Positions 1-6,980 of a DNA stretch of 21,498 nt are shown here, piece by piece. The stretch is from JANRKN01 sp033763435 (GTDB lineage: Bacteria > Planctomycetota > Phycisphaerae > Phycisphaerales > UBA1924). The notes under the pieces were generated by a model that saw nothing but the letters and a program-made list of their open reading frames with translations, had not been told where the DNA came from and searched no databases. Both the position numbers and the translations under genes were made by a program. The stretch lies in assembly GCA_033763435.1 (NCBI GenBank), contig JANRKN010000033.1:1-21498 (forward strand), read 5' to 3'. Positions within the stretch are counted from its first letter, which is position 1. The number at the start of each line of letters is the position of its first letter.

Positions 1-885
1 GAGATCAAGAAGCGCATCAAGGCGGTCGGCAACATCCGCCGCATCACCAAGACGATGCAGATGATCGCCACGGCGAAGTTCTCCGCCAGCCAGCAGCGGG
101 CGGTCGCCGGGCGTCCCTACGCCGACGCGCTGTTCGCGCTCGTCGGCAACCTCGCGGGCGCGATCGGCGACGTGTCGCACCCGCTGCTCGCGACGGGCGA
201 GGCCAAGGCCTCGGGCACCGGGCGCGAGCTCACGCTGATCATCACCTCCGACCGCGGGCTCTGCGGGCCGTACAACTCCTCGGTCCTCCGCATCGCCTCC
301 AACTTCCTGAAGACCAACGCCGCGGCCAAGGGCGGGCTCATCGAGCTCGTCGGCAAGAAGGGCGCCGGGTTCCTCAAGTTCAACAACATCTCCGTCGCGC
401 GCCAGCACGCCTTCGGCGACAAGCCCAGCTTCGAGGCGATCCAGGCCCTCGCGCAGGACTACATCGACCGCTTCAGCAAGGGCGAGGTCTCGTCCGTGCG
501 CGTGGTCTACATGAAGTTCCTCTCCGCGGGCAAGCAGGTGCCCACCGTCTTCCAGCTCCTGCCCTTCCAGACGCCCGAGAAGCCCGCCGCGACGACCGCG
601 GGGGCTGGCGCCGACGCGGGCGCGGTGCAGATCTATGAGTTCACCCCCTCGGCGACGGAGCTGCTCAACGAGCTGCTGCCCGCGGCCGTGAAGGCGATGC
701 TGTTCCAGATCTTCAACGACGCGATCGTCTCCGAGCACGTCTCGCGGATGGTCGCGATGAAGGCCGCGACCGACGCCTCGGGCAAGCTCGGCAAGCGGTA
801 CACGCGGATCTACAACCGCGCACGCCAGGCGCAGATCACGACCGAACTCACCGAGATCATCTCGGGCGCCGCGGCGCTCGAGTAA
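1..885 (+). CDS. atpG: ATP synthase F1 gamma subunit, 5'-truncated by window edge
   Basis: This is the central stalk subunit of F1Fo ATP synthase, which rotates inside the alpha3beta3 head and couples proton flow to ATP synthesis on the cytoplasmic face of the membrane. Frame 1 is open from the first base, and the first visible residues (EIKKRIKAVGNIRRITKTMQ) match the N-terminal helix of gamma, where family members read about KxIxxRIxSVxxTxxIT. Only a few residues are therefore missing upstream. The conserved SDRGLCGPYN motif lies in the middle, and the C-terminal helix contains SEHVSRMVAMKAATDASGK and YNRARQAQITTELTEI, both hallmarks of gamma. About 294 residues are visible, against 287 in E. 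coli. The middle carries a short Ala/Gly-rich loop (about residues 195-212). A strong terminator follows directly, so atpG closes its transcription unit here and atpD does not follow. Identification is secure. Confidence 0.97.
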   Translation, partial: EIKKRIKAVGNIRRITKTMQMIATAKFSASQQRAVAGRPYADALFALVGNLAGAIGDVSHPLLATGEAKASGTGRELTLIITSDRGLCGPYNSSVLRIASNFLKTNAAAKGGLIELVGKKGAGFLKFNNISVARQHAFGDKPSFEAIQALAQDYIDRFSKGEVSSVRVVYMKFLSAGKQVPTVFQLLPFQTPEKPAATTAGAGADAGAVQIYEFTPSATELLNELLPAAVKAMLFQIFNDAIVSEHVSRMVAMKAATDASGKLGKRYTRIYNRARQAQITTELTEIISGAAALE

Positions 886-922
886 GGCCCCCACCGCTAC
901 GGATCACGCACAGCACGACCCG

Positions 923-948
923 CCGGGCCTCCATCGAGGCCCGGTTTT
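923..948 (+). terminator. Rho-independent terminator after atpG
   Basis: A perfect 9-bp stem (923-931 with 936-944), GC-rich and closed by a 4-nt loop, is followed by TTTT. It starts 37 nt after the atpG stop codon. It separates atpG from the convergent cassette 1. Confidence 0.85.
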
Positions 949-970
949 CGTTGGCGGGCTCAGCGGCAGG

Positions 971-1750
971 TCAGTCGATGAAGTCCCGACCGCGGAAGCC
1001 ATCGCGGGTAGCGATCACCGGGCCGGCGACGTTGGGGACACGCACCCACATCCGTTCTCGGGTGTCGTCGTCGGGCGATTGAAAGATGAACGCGCTGCCA
1101 TCGGCCCGAGTCGTGCTGAGCCGCAGAATCGGGCTCGGCGCCGGAAGGTTGGGATAGAGGGCCTCGCGCGTCCTGGTGGTGGTATCGCTCAGAACACCCT
1201 TTTGAGACGGATACTGAATGTCCGTCCACGGCACGGAGCGGAAGACCGAGTTATCCTCGAGCGGGCCGTCGCGATCCGTCGCGAAGAACTCGGGCGCTGC
1301 GGCCGAGGTCACGGTCATGAGAATCGCCGACTTGAGCACCTGCGGCGGCATGCCCTCGTGGTCGCCTACGCCAATGAACTCCCTTCGCGGCGGCAGATCC
1401 CGATCGTCAAAGACATTGACCCATCGGACCATCTGCGTCGAGAAGTATGCCGAAGGAAAGATCGGCGCAAAGTCGCGCATGTTGACGCCGCGCACCATAC
1501 CCGGGCCCTTGGGAGAACCCGGTGTGCCGAGGTACGGAAACTGATCTCGATAATCGCCCGCATAGGTGCCCAGCAGCGTGACAAGCTGGCGCTGATTGGC
1601 AAGCGACTTAGTGAGCAGCGCCTGATTGCGCGCCTGACGCATCGAGGGGAGCGCGAGGCCCACGACGACAAAGATGATCGAGAGCACGACCATCAGCTCC
1701 ACAAGCGAGAACGCACGATGAAGGCCCGGTCGATGGCTGAATCGCATCAT
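971..1750 (-). CDS. Prepilin-like protein of cassette 1
   Basis: Likely an exported pseudopilin-type protein (259 aa). The N-terminus is a short basic leader followed by RAFSLVELMVVLSIIFVVVG, a classical type IV prepilin / type II secretion signal. The predicted prepilin peptidase site is before Phe14, with Glu at mature position 5. Ala replaces the usual Gly at -1. The globular part carries segments shared with the two other prepilin-like proteins in the window: FPYLGTPG, a RGVN segment, WVNVFDDRDLPP, AAPEFF, an S/T-Q-K-G segment, R(A/C)DGSAF, and a C-terminal ATRDGFRGRDF. It lies 3 nt downstream of the WWTWP gene, which implies translational coupling. The tail vaguely resembles the H-X9-DG tail of planctomycete pseudopilins, but the His is absent. 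The alternative start at the second ATG (1747) changes one residue. The function beyond the pilin-like signal is unknown. Confidence 0.85.
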   Translation of the reverse strand: MMRFSHRPGLHRAFSLVELMVVLSIIFVVVGLALPSMRQARNQALLTKSLANQRQLVTLLGTYAGDYRDQFPYLGTPGSPKGPGMVRGVNMRDFAPIFPSAYFSTQMVRWVNVFDDRDLPPRREFIGVGDHEGMPPQVLKSAILMTVTSAAAPEFFATDRDGPLEDNSVFRSVPWTDIQYPSQKGVLSDTTTRTREALYPNLPAPSPILRLSTTRADGSAFIFQSPDDDTRERMWVRVPNVAGPVIATRDGFRGRDFID

Positions 1751-1753
1751 GAC

Positions 1754-2662
1754 TCAGATCTCCAGCACGAACTGCGTGGACTTGGGCCCGACCCCGCGCT
1801 TGACCTCCCAGAGCCACCATCGCTGGGATTGAGTATCCCAGAGCCAGATCGCAATCATCGCACATCGCGCATCGGCCTCGTCTTCAACGATCCACCCCAC
1901 TCGAGCGCCGCGGACCTTGCCTTCCGATCTGAGTCGCTCTTCCAAAGAGAACGGCCAGGTCCACCAACGCCGAACCGTTCCGCCGAACAAGCCGTCCCAA
2001 ACGTCAAGACCCGACGCCGGGTCGTACTTCATCCCAACGACATTGGATTCCGCCGTCACGAAGAACTGCACTCGAAACGAGCCCGCCCCGTCGAGAAGCG
2101 CCCGCGGCCGAACTCCGTGCAGATCCAGATTCGGAATCAATTTCTGCCCGGTCGCAAACGGCCACATTTCCCGATAGAGATCTTCCAGTGTCTCATCCGG
2201 GCGAATCGGCCTCTCCAAGCTGATCGCCGCATCGCGCCGGATCTGCCAGTTCTTCTCCATGCTCTCATCGCTACGAAACCTGTAGCCTTTTCGCGCTCGC
2301 CAATCGATGTACACCTGTGCCTCAGGCTGACAGAAGCGGTAGTAGAAAAACTCCGCCGATTCCGCCACCACCGCCTCAACCTCGCCCGGCTTGGGCGGCA
2401 CGCTCTGCGGCCCTTGGTCGATCTCCGCATCCGCGATTCGGCCCATGAACCATTCGCGCGTCGCCTCGGGCGCGGTGAAGCGCTCCAGGGGCAGCGCCGC
2501 GAAGCGCGCCATCGCCTTCTGCGATTGCTCGACCTGATCCTTCAGCGACGGCCCGGCCTGCGGCGCGGGCACAGGCGCAGGAGGGCGCCAGCGCAGGTAC
2601 AGAAACGTCGCCGACCCGAGCAGCGCGAGCGAGGCGATGACCACGCTGGTCCGCGATGACAT
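1754..2662 (-). CDS. Membrane-anchored Trp-rich (WWTWP) protein of cassette 1, unknown function
   Basis: A family I do not recognise by name (302 aa). It has one N-terminal transmembrane segment (about residues 7-24) followed by a Pro/Ala linker and a soluble, probably periplasmic domain. It is clearly homologous to the proteins at 8208-9080 and 12865-13761. Shared landmarks are an AExxxxRF helix, YxxWRxxxG, a WRS/FRS-x-(Y/E)M-x-x-W segment, an E-x-L-x-x-L/F-x-x-x-W-P/D turn, and RRWWTWP at 231-237. These are followed by a W(I/L)-x-D-rich C-terminal sheet ending in RWWLWE. The start is supported by GGAGGG 4 nt upstream of the ATG. A good promoter lies upstream (2715-2744). It is the first gene of a two-gene unit with the prepilin-like gene. 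I infer that it works with that protein in the cell envelope; nothing in the sequence shows an enzyme motif. Confidence 0.82.
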   Translation of the reverse strand: MSSRTSVVIASLALLGSATFLYLRWRPPAPVPAPQAGPSLKDQVEQSQKAMARFAALPLERFTAPEATREWFMGRIADAEIDQGPQSVPPKPGEVEAVVAESAEFFYYRFCQPEAQVYIDWRARKGYRFRSDESMEKNWQIRRDAAISLERPIRPDETLEDLYREMWPFATGQKLIPNLDLHGVRPRALLDGAGSFRVQFFVTAESNVVGMKYDPASGLDVWDGLFGGTVRRWWTWPFSLEERLRSEGKVRGARVGWIVEDEADARCAMIAIWLWDTQSQRWWLWEVKRGVGPKSTQFVLEI

Positions 2663-2714
2663 TCATCCCTCCAGCCGCGCGGATCCGGCACGAACGTGCT
2701 CCGCGCTCCTGCGC

Positions 2715-2744
2715 AGTCTACATCGTCCTTCAACCCCCTGTCAA
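2715..2744 (-). promoter_or_regulatory. Sigma-70-type promoter for cassette 1
   Basis: Read on the minus strand: TTGACA (2744-2739), an 18-nt spacer, then TAGACT (2720-2715). The -35 is a perfect consensus match and the -10 matches 4 of 6. The -10 ends 52 nt upstream of the first cassette 1 start codon. It sits in the gap downstream of the amidohydrolase stop, so cassette 1 can be transcribed independently. Confidence 0.55.
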
Positions 2745-2770
2745 CAATCGCACAACAGCGATGAGCGCGA

Positions 2771-3883
2771 TCACGGGTGCTCGCGCATCCACTTGATGAG
2801 CAGGTTTTCCGCCGTATCGCGGTAGAGCGAGCGCAGCAGGTCGGCGGGCAGCCCGAAGCCGCGGAGCGTCGGCGCGCTCATCGCGTCGAACTTCGCCGGG
2901 TCGACCATCTTCAGGTCGGGGTCCGCGATCGGGCTCTCGCGGTCGCCCTGTGTTTCGAGCATCGCGCGCAGCGCGTAATACCGCGAGCAATACAGGTCAA
3001 ACGCCTCCTCGGGGCTGCTCGCAAGGTCTGACATCGCGCTCTGCCGCGGCGCGTCGCCCTTGGGCGCGAGCTGATCGTCGCTCGTCACCAAATCCGACCC
3101 AAAGAGAATCCGCCCGTTCCAGCGGGCAAAGAACGCGAGCACCTCGGCGCGCGGGTGCTTGGAAATCTCCCGCACGATCCACTTCGTTGCCGAGGTGTCC
3201 AGGTACAGGTTGTCGTGCCGGCTGAGCAGGCCCGAGAGGAAGTTCAGGTCCTCGGGCCAGCCGCCCATGTGCGCGGCGATCCACGGCGCCGGGAACCGAT
3301 CCAGCATCCGCTCCAGTCCTTCGTACTGCGAACGCTTCGTGCCGTACTTGCTCGCGTCGGCGTAGCGCGTGCTGAACCACGTGTCGGGGTCGGCGACGTG
3401 GACCATGAACATCATGCCCAGGCTCTGCGCGACCTCGCAGGCGCGGACGCGCCAGGGGGCGTCGATCGACCAGACGTCGGGCGCGCCGTCGGTCACCAGC
3501 TCGCGAAGCCGCGGCGCGCTCCAGATCTTACATACGGGCGCGTTGAACTCGCGCCGATAGCGCTCGATCACCTTGAGATAACCCTCGCGGTGGGCGTAGC
3601 CCTTGTCGGGCTCGGACCAGGAGGGGATCGACATGAACGTGATCGAATCGCCCAGCACGTCGCGCACGGCGGCGCAGCGGTCGATCTGCGTCATGCTGAA
3701 GGTGTGCGTGACGCCGAAGAGCTTGCGGGCGCGGTCGTAGAGCTCGGCGGCGCGCGCGCCGTGGATATGCGTGTGGGCGTCGATGATCGGGACGATGGGC
3801 GGCCCGAGGCGTGCGGCCTCTTCGCGGTAATCCACGCCGAAACGGTTGTGCGGACTGACAACGCCCCGTGATGCCGAGCTCAT
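2771..3883 (-). CDS. Amidohydrolase-family metal-dependent hydrolase (TIM barrel)
   Basis: A metal-dependent hydrolase or decarboxylase of the amidohydrolase-2 (ACMSD-like) type, 370 aa, probably cytoplasmic because no signal peptide is seen. Visible metal-site motifs in order: DAHTHIHG (HxH at 37-39), MFMVHVADPDTWF, WIAAHMGGWPEDL, and the late ILFGSDL Asp. The ATG at 3883 was chosen because the frame upstream of it is Ser/Arg/Pro-rich antisense-like sequence overlapping the flavin reductase gene. It follows the flavin reductase-like gene by 31 nt on the same strand, so the two probably form an operon. The substrate cannot be told. Family members act on ring-derived carboxylates, lactones or related compounds, and a paired flavin reductase would fit a small oxidative or catabolic step, but this is inference. 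Confidence 0.85.
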   Translation of the reverse strand: MSSASRGVVSPHNRFGVDYREEAARLGPPIVPIIDAHTHIHGARAAELYDRARKLFGVTHTFSMTQIDRCAAVRDVLGDSITFMSIPSWSEPDKGYAHREGYLKVIERYRREFNAPVCKIWSAPRLRELVTDGAPDVWSIDAPWRVRACEVAQSLGMMFMVHVADPDTWFSTRYADASKYGTKRSQYEGLERMLDRFPAPWIAAHMGGWPEDLNFLSGLLSRHDNLYLDTSATKWIVREISKHPRAEVLAFFARWNGRILFGSDLVTSDDQLAPKGDAPRQSAMSDLASSPEEAFDLYCSRYYALRAMLETQGDRESPIADPDLKMVDPAKFDAMSAPTLRGFGLPADLLRSLYRDTAENLLIKWMREHP

Positions 3884-3914
3884 GCCCGAGCGTACGCCCG
3901 CGTGCGAACGGCGG

Positions 3915-4418
3915 TTACTTGCCCGCGGCGGGATCGACCACCGCCCGGCCCGAGAGCACGAGCCCGATGAACAGCTCGTGGTCGGTCTCGAGGTCGATGT
4001 GCCGGAAGACCTCGCACTCGATCGCCAGCGCGGCCTTGCGGAGCACGGGGGCGCCCGCGGGCATCGAGTCGACGGCGAAACACTCGAACGGGTCGCCACT
4101 GGCCGAGGGAGGCGCGTCGACCGCGAAGCGTCGGGCGCAGAGGCGGTCGTCGGCGCTGATCAGGCAGAGCCCGAAGTGGCGCGCATCGCGGATCAGCGGG
4201 TCGATGTCGTGACCCTTGACGACGGCGACGCAGATCAGCGGGGGTTCCGTGCCGCAGACGGAGACAGAGGTCGTCAGAATCCCCGCGCGATGGCCCGCGA
4301 AGGAGGCGGTGAGGAGATAACGCCCGGGCACAAGGCGCGCGAGCACGTCGGCGGGCGCGAGCTGGCTCGCGGGGCCGGGCTGGGGCGTGGGAGCGGGATT
4401 GGTCGAAGCGTCGAGCAT
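3915..4418 (-). CDS. Flavin reductase-like (FMN-binding split barrel) protein
   Basis: A 167-aa protein with the layout of the flavin reductase-like domain. LTASFAGHRAGILTTSVSVCGTEPPLICVAV corresponds to the substrate-flavin strand region. It is followed by a HFGLCLIS strand, an RRFAVD helix, and the C-terminal AALAIECEVFRHIDLETDHELFIGLVL. Members bind FMN and use NAD(P)H to reduce free flavin, or serve as partners of oxygenases. The start at 4418 is preferred because residues encoded upstream (to an ATG at 4496) are Arg/Pro-rich and unlike the family; the ribosome-binding site is weak at both. It precedes the amidohydrolase by 31 nt, suggesting a joint transcript. A heme- or flavin-binding non-enzymatic role is possible. 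Confidence 0.75.
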   Translation of the reverse strand: MLDASTNPAPTPQPGPASQLAPADVLARLVPGRYLLTASFAGHRAGILTTSVSVCGTEPPLICVAVVKGHDIDPLIRDARHFGLCLISADDRLCARRFAVDAPPSASGDPFECFAVDSMPAGAPVLRKAALAIECEVFRHIDLETDHELFIGLVLSGRAVVDPAAGK

Positions 4419-4660
4419 CCGTGCCTGATCGCGTCTCTGACCGTGCCGAGGCGGAAGAACGAGCCGGGGGAGCGGGGTAATGCCGGTGGATGGCATGACT
4501 TACCGGTTCGCTCAGCATCGGTCCGAGTTGCGTCGAACTGGAGCCGAACCGCCCGAGCCGGGGGATGGCAGGGGGATCGCGAAGCCCGGCGCCCGGCGAG
4601 AGTCCGGGGTTCTGTGAGCCAGCTGGGGCGCGCGAGGCGAGCGAGAATCTGGAAAGTGTG

Positions 4661-4669
4661 TGGAAAACA
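4661..4669 (-). promoter_or_regulatory. Single DnaA-box-like nonamer
   Basis: TTTTCCACA on the minus strand fits the relaxed DnaA box TTWTNCACA. It is isolated in the gap of about 450 nt between the flavin reductase gene and mraZ. It may equally be a degenerate GTGGGAAA-type MraZ half-site, since GTGGGAAAC follows at 4681-4689. There is no cluster, so it is not evidence for an origin. Confidence 0.25.
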
Positions 4670-4716
4670 TGTCGAACCGCGTGGGAAACGCGCGATTTTG
4701 GCGATTTCCTTCGCCG

Positions 4717-4756
4717 AAGTGGGTGAGGGTGTTGCAAAGTGGGAAGAAGTGGGAGA
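4717..4756 (+). promoter_or_regulatory. MraZ box: four 10-bp direct repeats
   Basis: Four consecutive 10-nt units begin at 4717, 4727, 4737 and 4747: AAGTGGGTGA, GGGTGTTGCA, AAGTGGGAAG, AAGTGGGAGA. Three of the four contain AAGTGGG, and the TGGG core recurs at 4720, 4740 and 4750, exactly in phase. MraZ of E. coli binds TGGGN repeats with 5-nt spacers (10-bp period) upstream of its own gene, and other MraZ proteins use similar GTGG-type repeats. An mraZ homologue begins about 120 nt downstream, so this is very likely its autoregulatory operator. Confidence 0.8.
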
Positions 4757-4760
4757 GAAT
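4732..4760 (+). promoter_or_regulatory. Possible mraZ promoter embedded in the MraZ box
   Basis: TTGCAA (4732-4737), a 17-nt spacer and GAGAAT (4755-4760) form a moderate sigma-70-like promoter. Two of the TGGG half-sites lie in its spacer, so bound MraZ would block polymerase. The match to consensus is only moderate. Confidence 0.35.
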
Positions 4761-4874
4761 CCCACGGTCTTGGTCGATTCCGGAACGGATCTCCAGCCAC
4801 GGAAGGCGCTCGGAGCCAAGGACGGCTCACCTTTTCTTCCCCCTTGATCGGCTGGGGGGGTGCGGAGGCTCGCT

Positions 4875-5330
4875 GTGGTGCTGGTGGGTTCCTTTCCGGT
4901 GACGATCGACGACAAAGGGCGGCTCATGGTGCCGTCCGAGTGGCGCGGTCGCTGGGATGCCAGCCGCGACGGGGAGGGTTGGTACTGCGTCCCATGGACG
5001 GGACGCAGGCTCCGACTCTTCACGCAGCGTCGGTTCGAGGGTCTCCTCGAGCTGGACCGGGCCTCGCAGAAGCTCGCCCCCACCAGCGACGAGACGGAGC
5101 TGCTCTCGGCGTTGTGCGGCGAAGCGCGGTTCATCGCACCGGATTCGGCCGGGCGGCTCACGGTTCCGAAGGACTTGACGGAGTTCGTTCGTCTCGGAAA
5201 GGAAATCACGCTCGTGGGATTGGGCACCTTCGTCGAGGTCCGCGACCGCGCCGAATGGAACGCCAGCCGCGAGCACAGGCTTGCGTCTCTCCAGGCTCTC
5301 GTCGAACGCCGCGACCATCCGCGCGCCTGA
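4875..5330 (+). CDS. mraZ: MraZ transcriptional regulator, orphan copy
   Basis: A ring-forming DNA-binding protein with two SpoVT/AbrB-like halves that autoregulates and, in most bacteria, controls the division and cell wall (dcw) cluster. The first half reads LVGSFPVTIDDKGRLMVPSEW and the second ARFIAPDSAGRLTVPKDL, matching the two DxxGRxxxP repeats of the family. Length is 151 aa, usual for MraZ. The GTG at 4875 (or 4878) is preferred: GGAGG lies 6 nt upstream of 4875, and family members begin M-x-L-G-x-(F/Y) at this point. A GTG at 4860 is in frame but lacks this support. The rsmH/ftsL/ftsI genes that normally follow are absent. Instead a terminator follows at 5426-5463 and an unrelated hydrolase comes next, so the gene looks monocistronic. 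Confidence 0.9.
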   Translation: MVLVGSFPVTIDDKGRLMVPSEWRGRWDASRDGEGWYCVPWTGRRLRLFTQRRFEGLLELDRASQKLAPTSDETELLSALCGEARFIAPDSAGRLTVPKDLTEFVRLGKEITLVGLGTFVEVRDRAEWNASREHRLASLQALVERRDHPRA

Positions 5331-5425
5331 CGGGACGCCTGAGGGGTGAGAGAGACGACCGGGACACACACCGCGGCGGGCGTGCCGACCCATCCAACTC
5401 AGGCCGCCCATCGCACACACACCCG

Positions 5426-5463
5426 CATCGCCCCGGCGCACCACCCGGGGCGATGTGTTTTTT
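5426..5463 (+). terminator. Rho-independent terminator after mraZ
   Basis: A perfect 11-bp stem (5426-5436 with 5445-5455) with an 8-nt loop is followed by TGTTTTTT. It isolates mraZ from the hydrolase downstream. Confidence 0.88.
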
Positions 5464-5510
5464 GGCCCGTCCTGCGCCGCGAGCCCCGAGCGTCGGTTAG
5501 CGTGGGCGTC

Positions 5511-6959
5511 ATGCGCTGGGCCTGGGCGATGACTTGGCTGCTCGCGGCGATCGCGGTGCCCGCGGCCGGGCGCGATCGGATCTTCGACCTCGCGCGCAAG
5601 CCCGGCCAGACCGTCGCGCTGACCACGCCCGAGTTCGCGGGCGCGACCGAGCGCGTGCTGGAGGTCGGCGCCGAGCCCGCGATGCTCGCGCGGCTGCACG
5701 GCGTGCTCGGGATCCTCAGCGCGAAGCACGCCGCAATGCTCGCCGAGAGCGTCGAGAGCCGGACCGTGACGCCCGAAGCCGCGGCGGCCCGCGCGGGCGA
5801 CGTCGTGCTGCTGCACGTGCGGATCTTCGGGCCCGCGGGCGAACGGACGGTCGCGGTGTCGCACGGGCCGGACGGGGAGTATCTCGCGCAGGAGATCCGC
5901 GTGGCGTCGGGACAGCCCCGCCGCGCGATGCTGAGGATCGCGAAGTTCGACGCGCTGCTGGACGCGGCGGGCGTGGCGCTGGCGAACCTCGACCGGGCGC
6001 GCGCGTGGCCCGCGGGGGTGTTCCGCGTGGAGGATGAGCCCGGGCTCGCGCCGCCCGCGCGGTCGGCGATCGAGCTCGACGAATCCACGGCGCGTCAGCG
6101 GCTGGGTGTGACGCCCGCGATGCGATGGACTGCCGCGGAGCGCCGGGAACGCGAAGAGTTTCACGCGAGAATCCCGCGTGATTTCAGGCCCGGCGTGCCC
6201 GCGGGCGTCGTCGTGTGGATGGACCCGAGCGATTCGGGCCAGCCGCCGCAGCCCATCCACGAGGCGCTGGACCGATGGGGCATGATCTCGATCGGCGCGG
6301 CGCACGCGGGGAACGATCGGCCCGCGGCGGACCGGCTCCAGCTCGGGCTCGATGCGCTGGCGACCGCGCGTCGACGGTGGCTGATCGATCCCGCGCGCGT
6401 GTATGCCGTGGGGCTGTCGGGGGGCGGCAAGACGTCATCAATCCTCGCGCTCACGTTCCCGGAGATCTTCGCGGGCGCGGTGCCGATGGTGGGCCTCACG
6501 CGCTATCGCGACACGCGCGTGCCGGGCGGCAACGGCGCGATGTGGCCCGCGGAGATCGTGAAGCCCGCCGGGCCGCGGTGGGCGCAGCTCAAGGCCCGGC
6601 GCATCGCGGCGATCACCGGGCCCGAGGACGGGAACTACGCCTCGATGAAGCTCGTCTGCGAGGTGCTCGTCGCCGACGGGTTGAACGCGCGGTTCGTGGA
6701 TGTGCCCGGCATAGGGCACGAGTTTCCGCCCGCGGGCGTGCTGGCCGAGCAGTTGGGTTGGGTCGATGAGCCCGGGCGCACGGCGCACACCGACCGCGAA
6801 GCCAAGGCCCGCGCGGAGTGGACCGAGGCGCAGAAACTCGCCGGGCCCGAGCGCGCGAAGGCGGTGCGCGCCGTGATCGAGAAACACCCGTGGACCGAGG
6901 CGGCGTGGGAGGCCGTGCGCGAGATCGAGCCCGCGCTGGCGGGGACGGCGGGGAAGTAA
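5511..6959 (+). CDS. Secreted alpha/beta hydrolase (esterase/depolymerase-like)
   Basis: A putative exported serine hydrolase of 482 aa. The start at 5511 gives a signal peptide (MRWAWAMTWLLAAIAVPAAG). An upstream in-frame ATG at 5346 would read through the mraZ terminator and encode His/Thr/Pro-rich junk. The N-terminal third (about 25-190) is a domain I do not recognise. From about residue 215 the alpha/beta hydrolase fold begins with GVVVWMDPS and GMISIGAAHAGND. The nucleophile elbow is AVGLSGGGKTSS with Ser303, and the probable catalytic His is in GIGHEFPPAG near residue 402. The acid is perhaps in TGPEDGNY. The tail is a charged helical segment rich in EA/AK. The overall plan resembles PHB-depolymerase/feruloyl-esterase-like proteins common in planctomycetes. 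The substrate is unknown. Confidence 0.78.
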   Translation: MRWAWAMTWLLAAIAVPAAGRDRIFDLARKPGQTVALTTPEFAGATERVLEVGAEPAMLARLHGVLGILSAKHAAMLAESVESRTVTPEAAAARAGDVVLLHVRIFGPAGERTVAVSHGPDGEYLAQEIRVASGQPRRAMLRIAKFDALLDAAGVALANLDRARAWPAGVFRVEDEPGLAPPARSAIELDESTARQRLGVTPAMRWTAAERREREEFHARIPRDFRPGVPAGVVVWMDPSDSGQPPQPIHEALDRWGMISIGAAHAGNDRPAADRLQLGLDALATARRRWLIDPARVYAVGLSGGGKTSSILALTFPEIFAGAVPMVGLTRYRDTRVPGGNGAMWPAEIVKPAGPRWAQLKARRIAAITGPEDGNYASMKLVCEVLVADGLNARFVDVPGIGHEFPPAGVLAEQLGWVDEPGRTAHTDREAKARAEWTEAQKLAGPERAKAVRAVIEKHPWTEAAWEAVREIEPALAGTAGK

Positions 6960-6980
6960 CACGCGCGGGGCGGTGAGCGA

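Noticed and set aside
1079..2659. 526-aa plus-strand open frame across cassette 1
   Set aside because: An Arg/His-rich shadow of two minus-strand genes that have paralogues elsewhere in the window.
4661..4669. Replication origin signalled by a DnaA box near mraZ
   Set aside because: A single nonamer, no AT-rich region and no dnaA/dnaN nearby.
4827..6305. 492-aa minus-strand open frame across mraZ and the hydrolase
   Set aside because: It crosses a strong terminator and two well-supported plus-strand genes; composition is Arg/His/Pro-rich.
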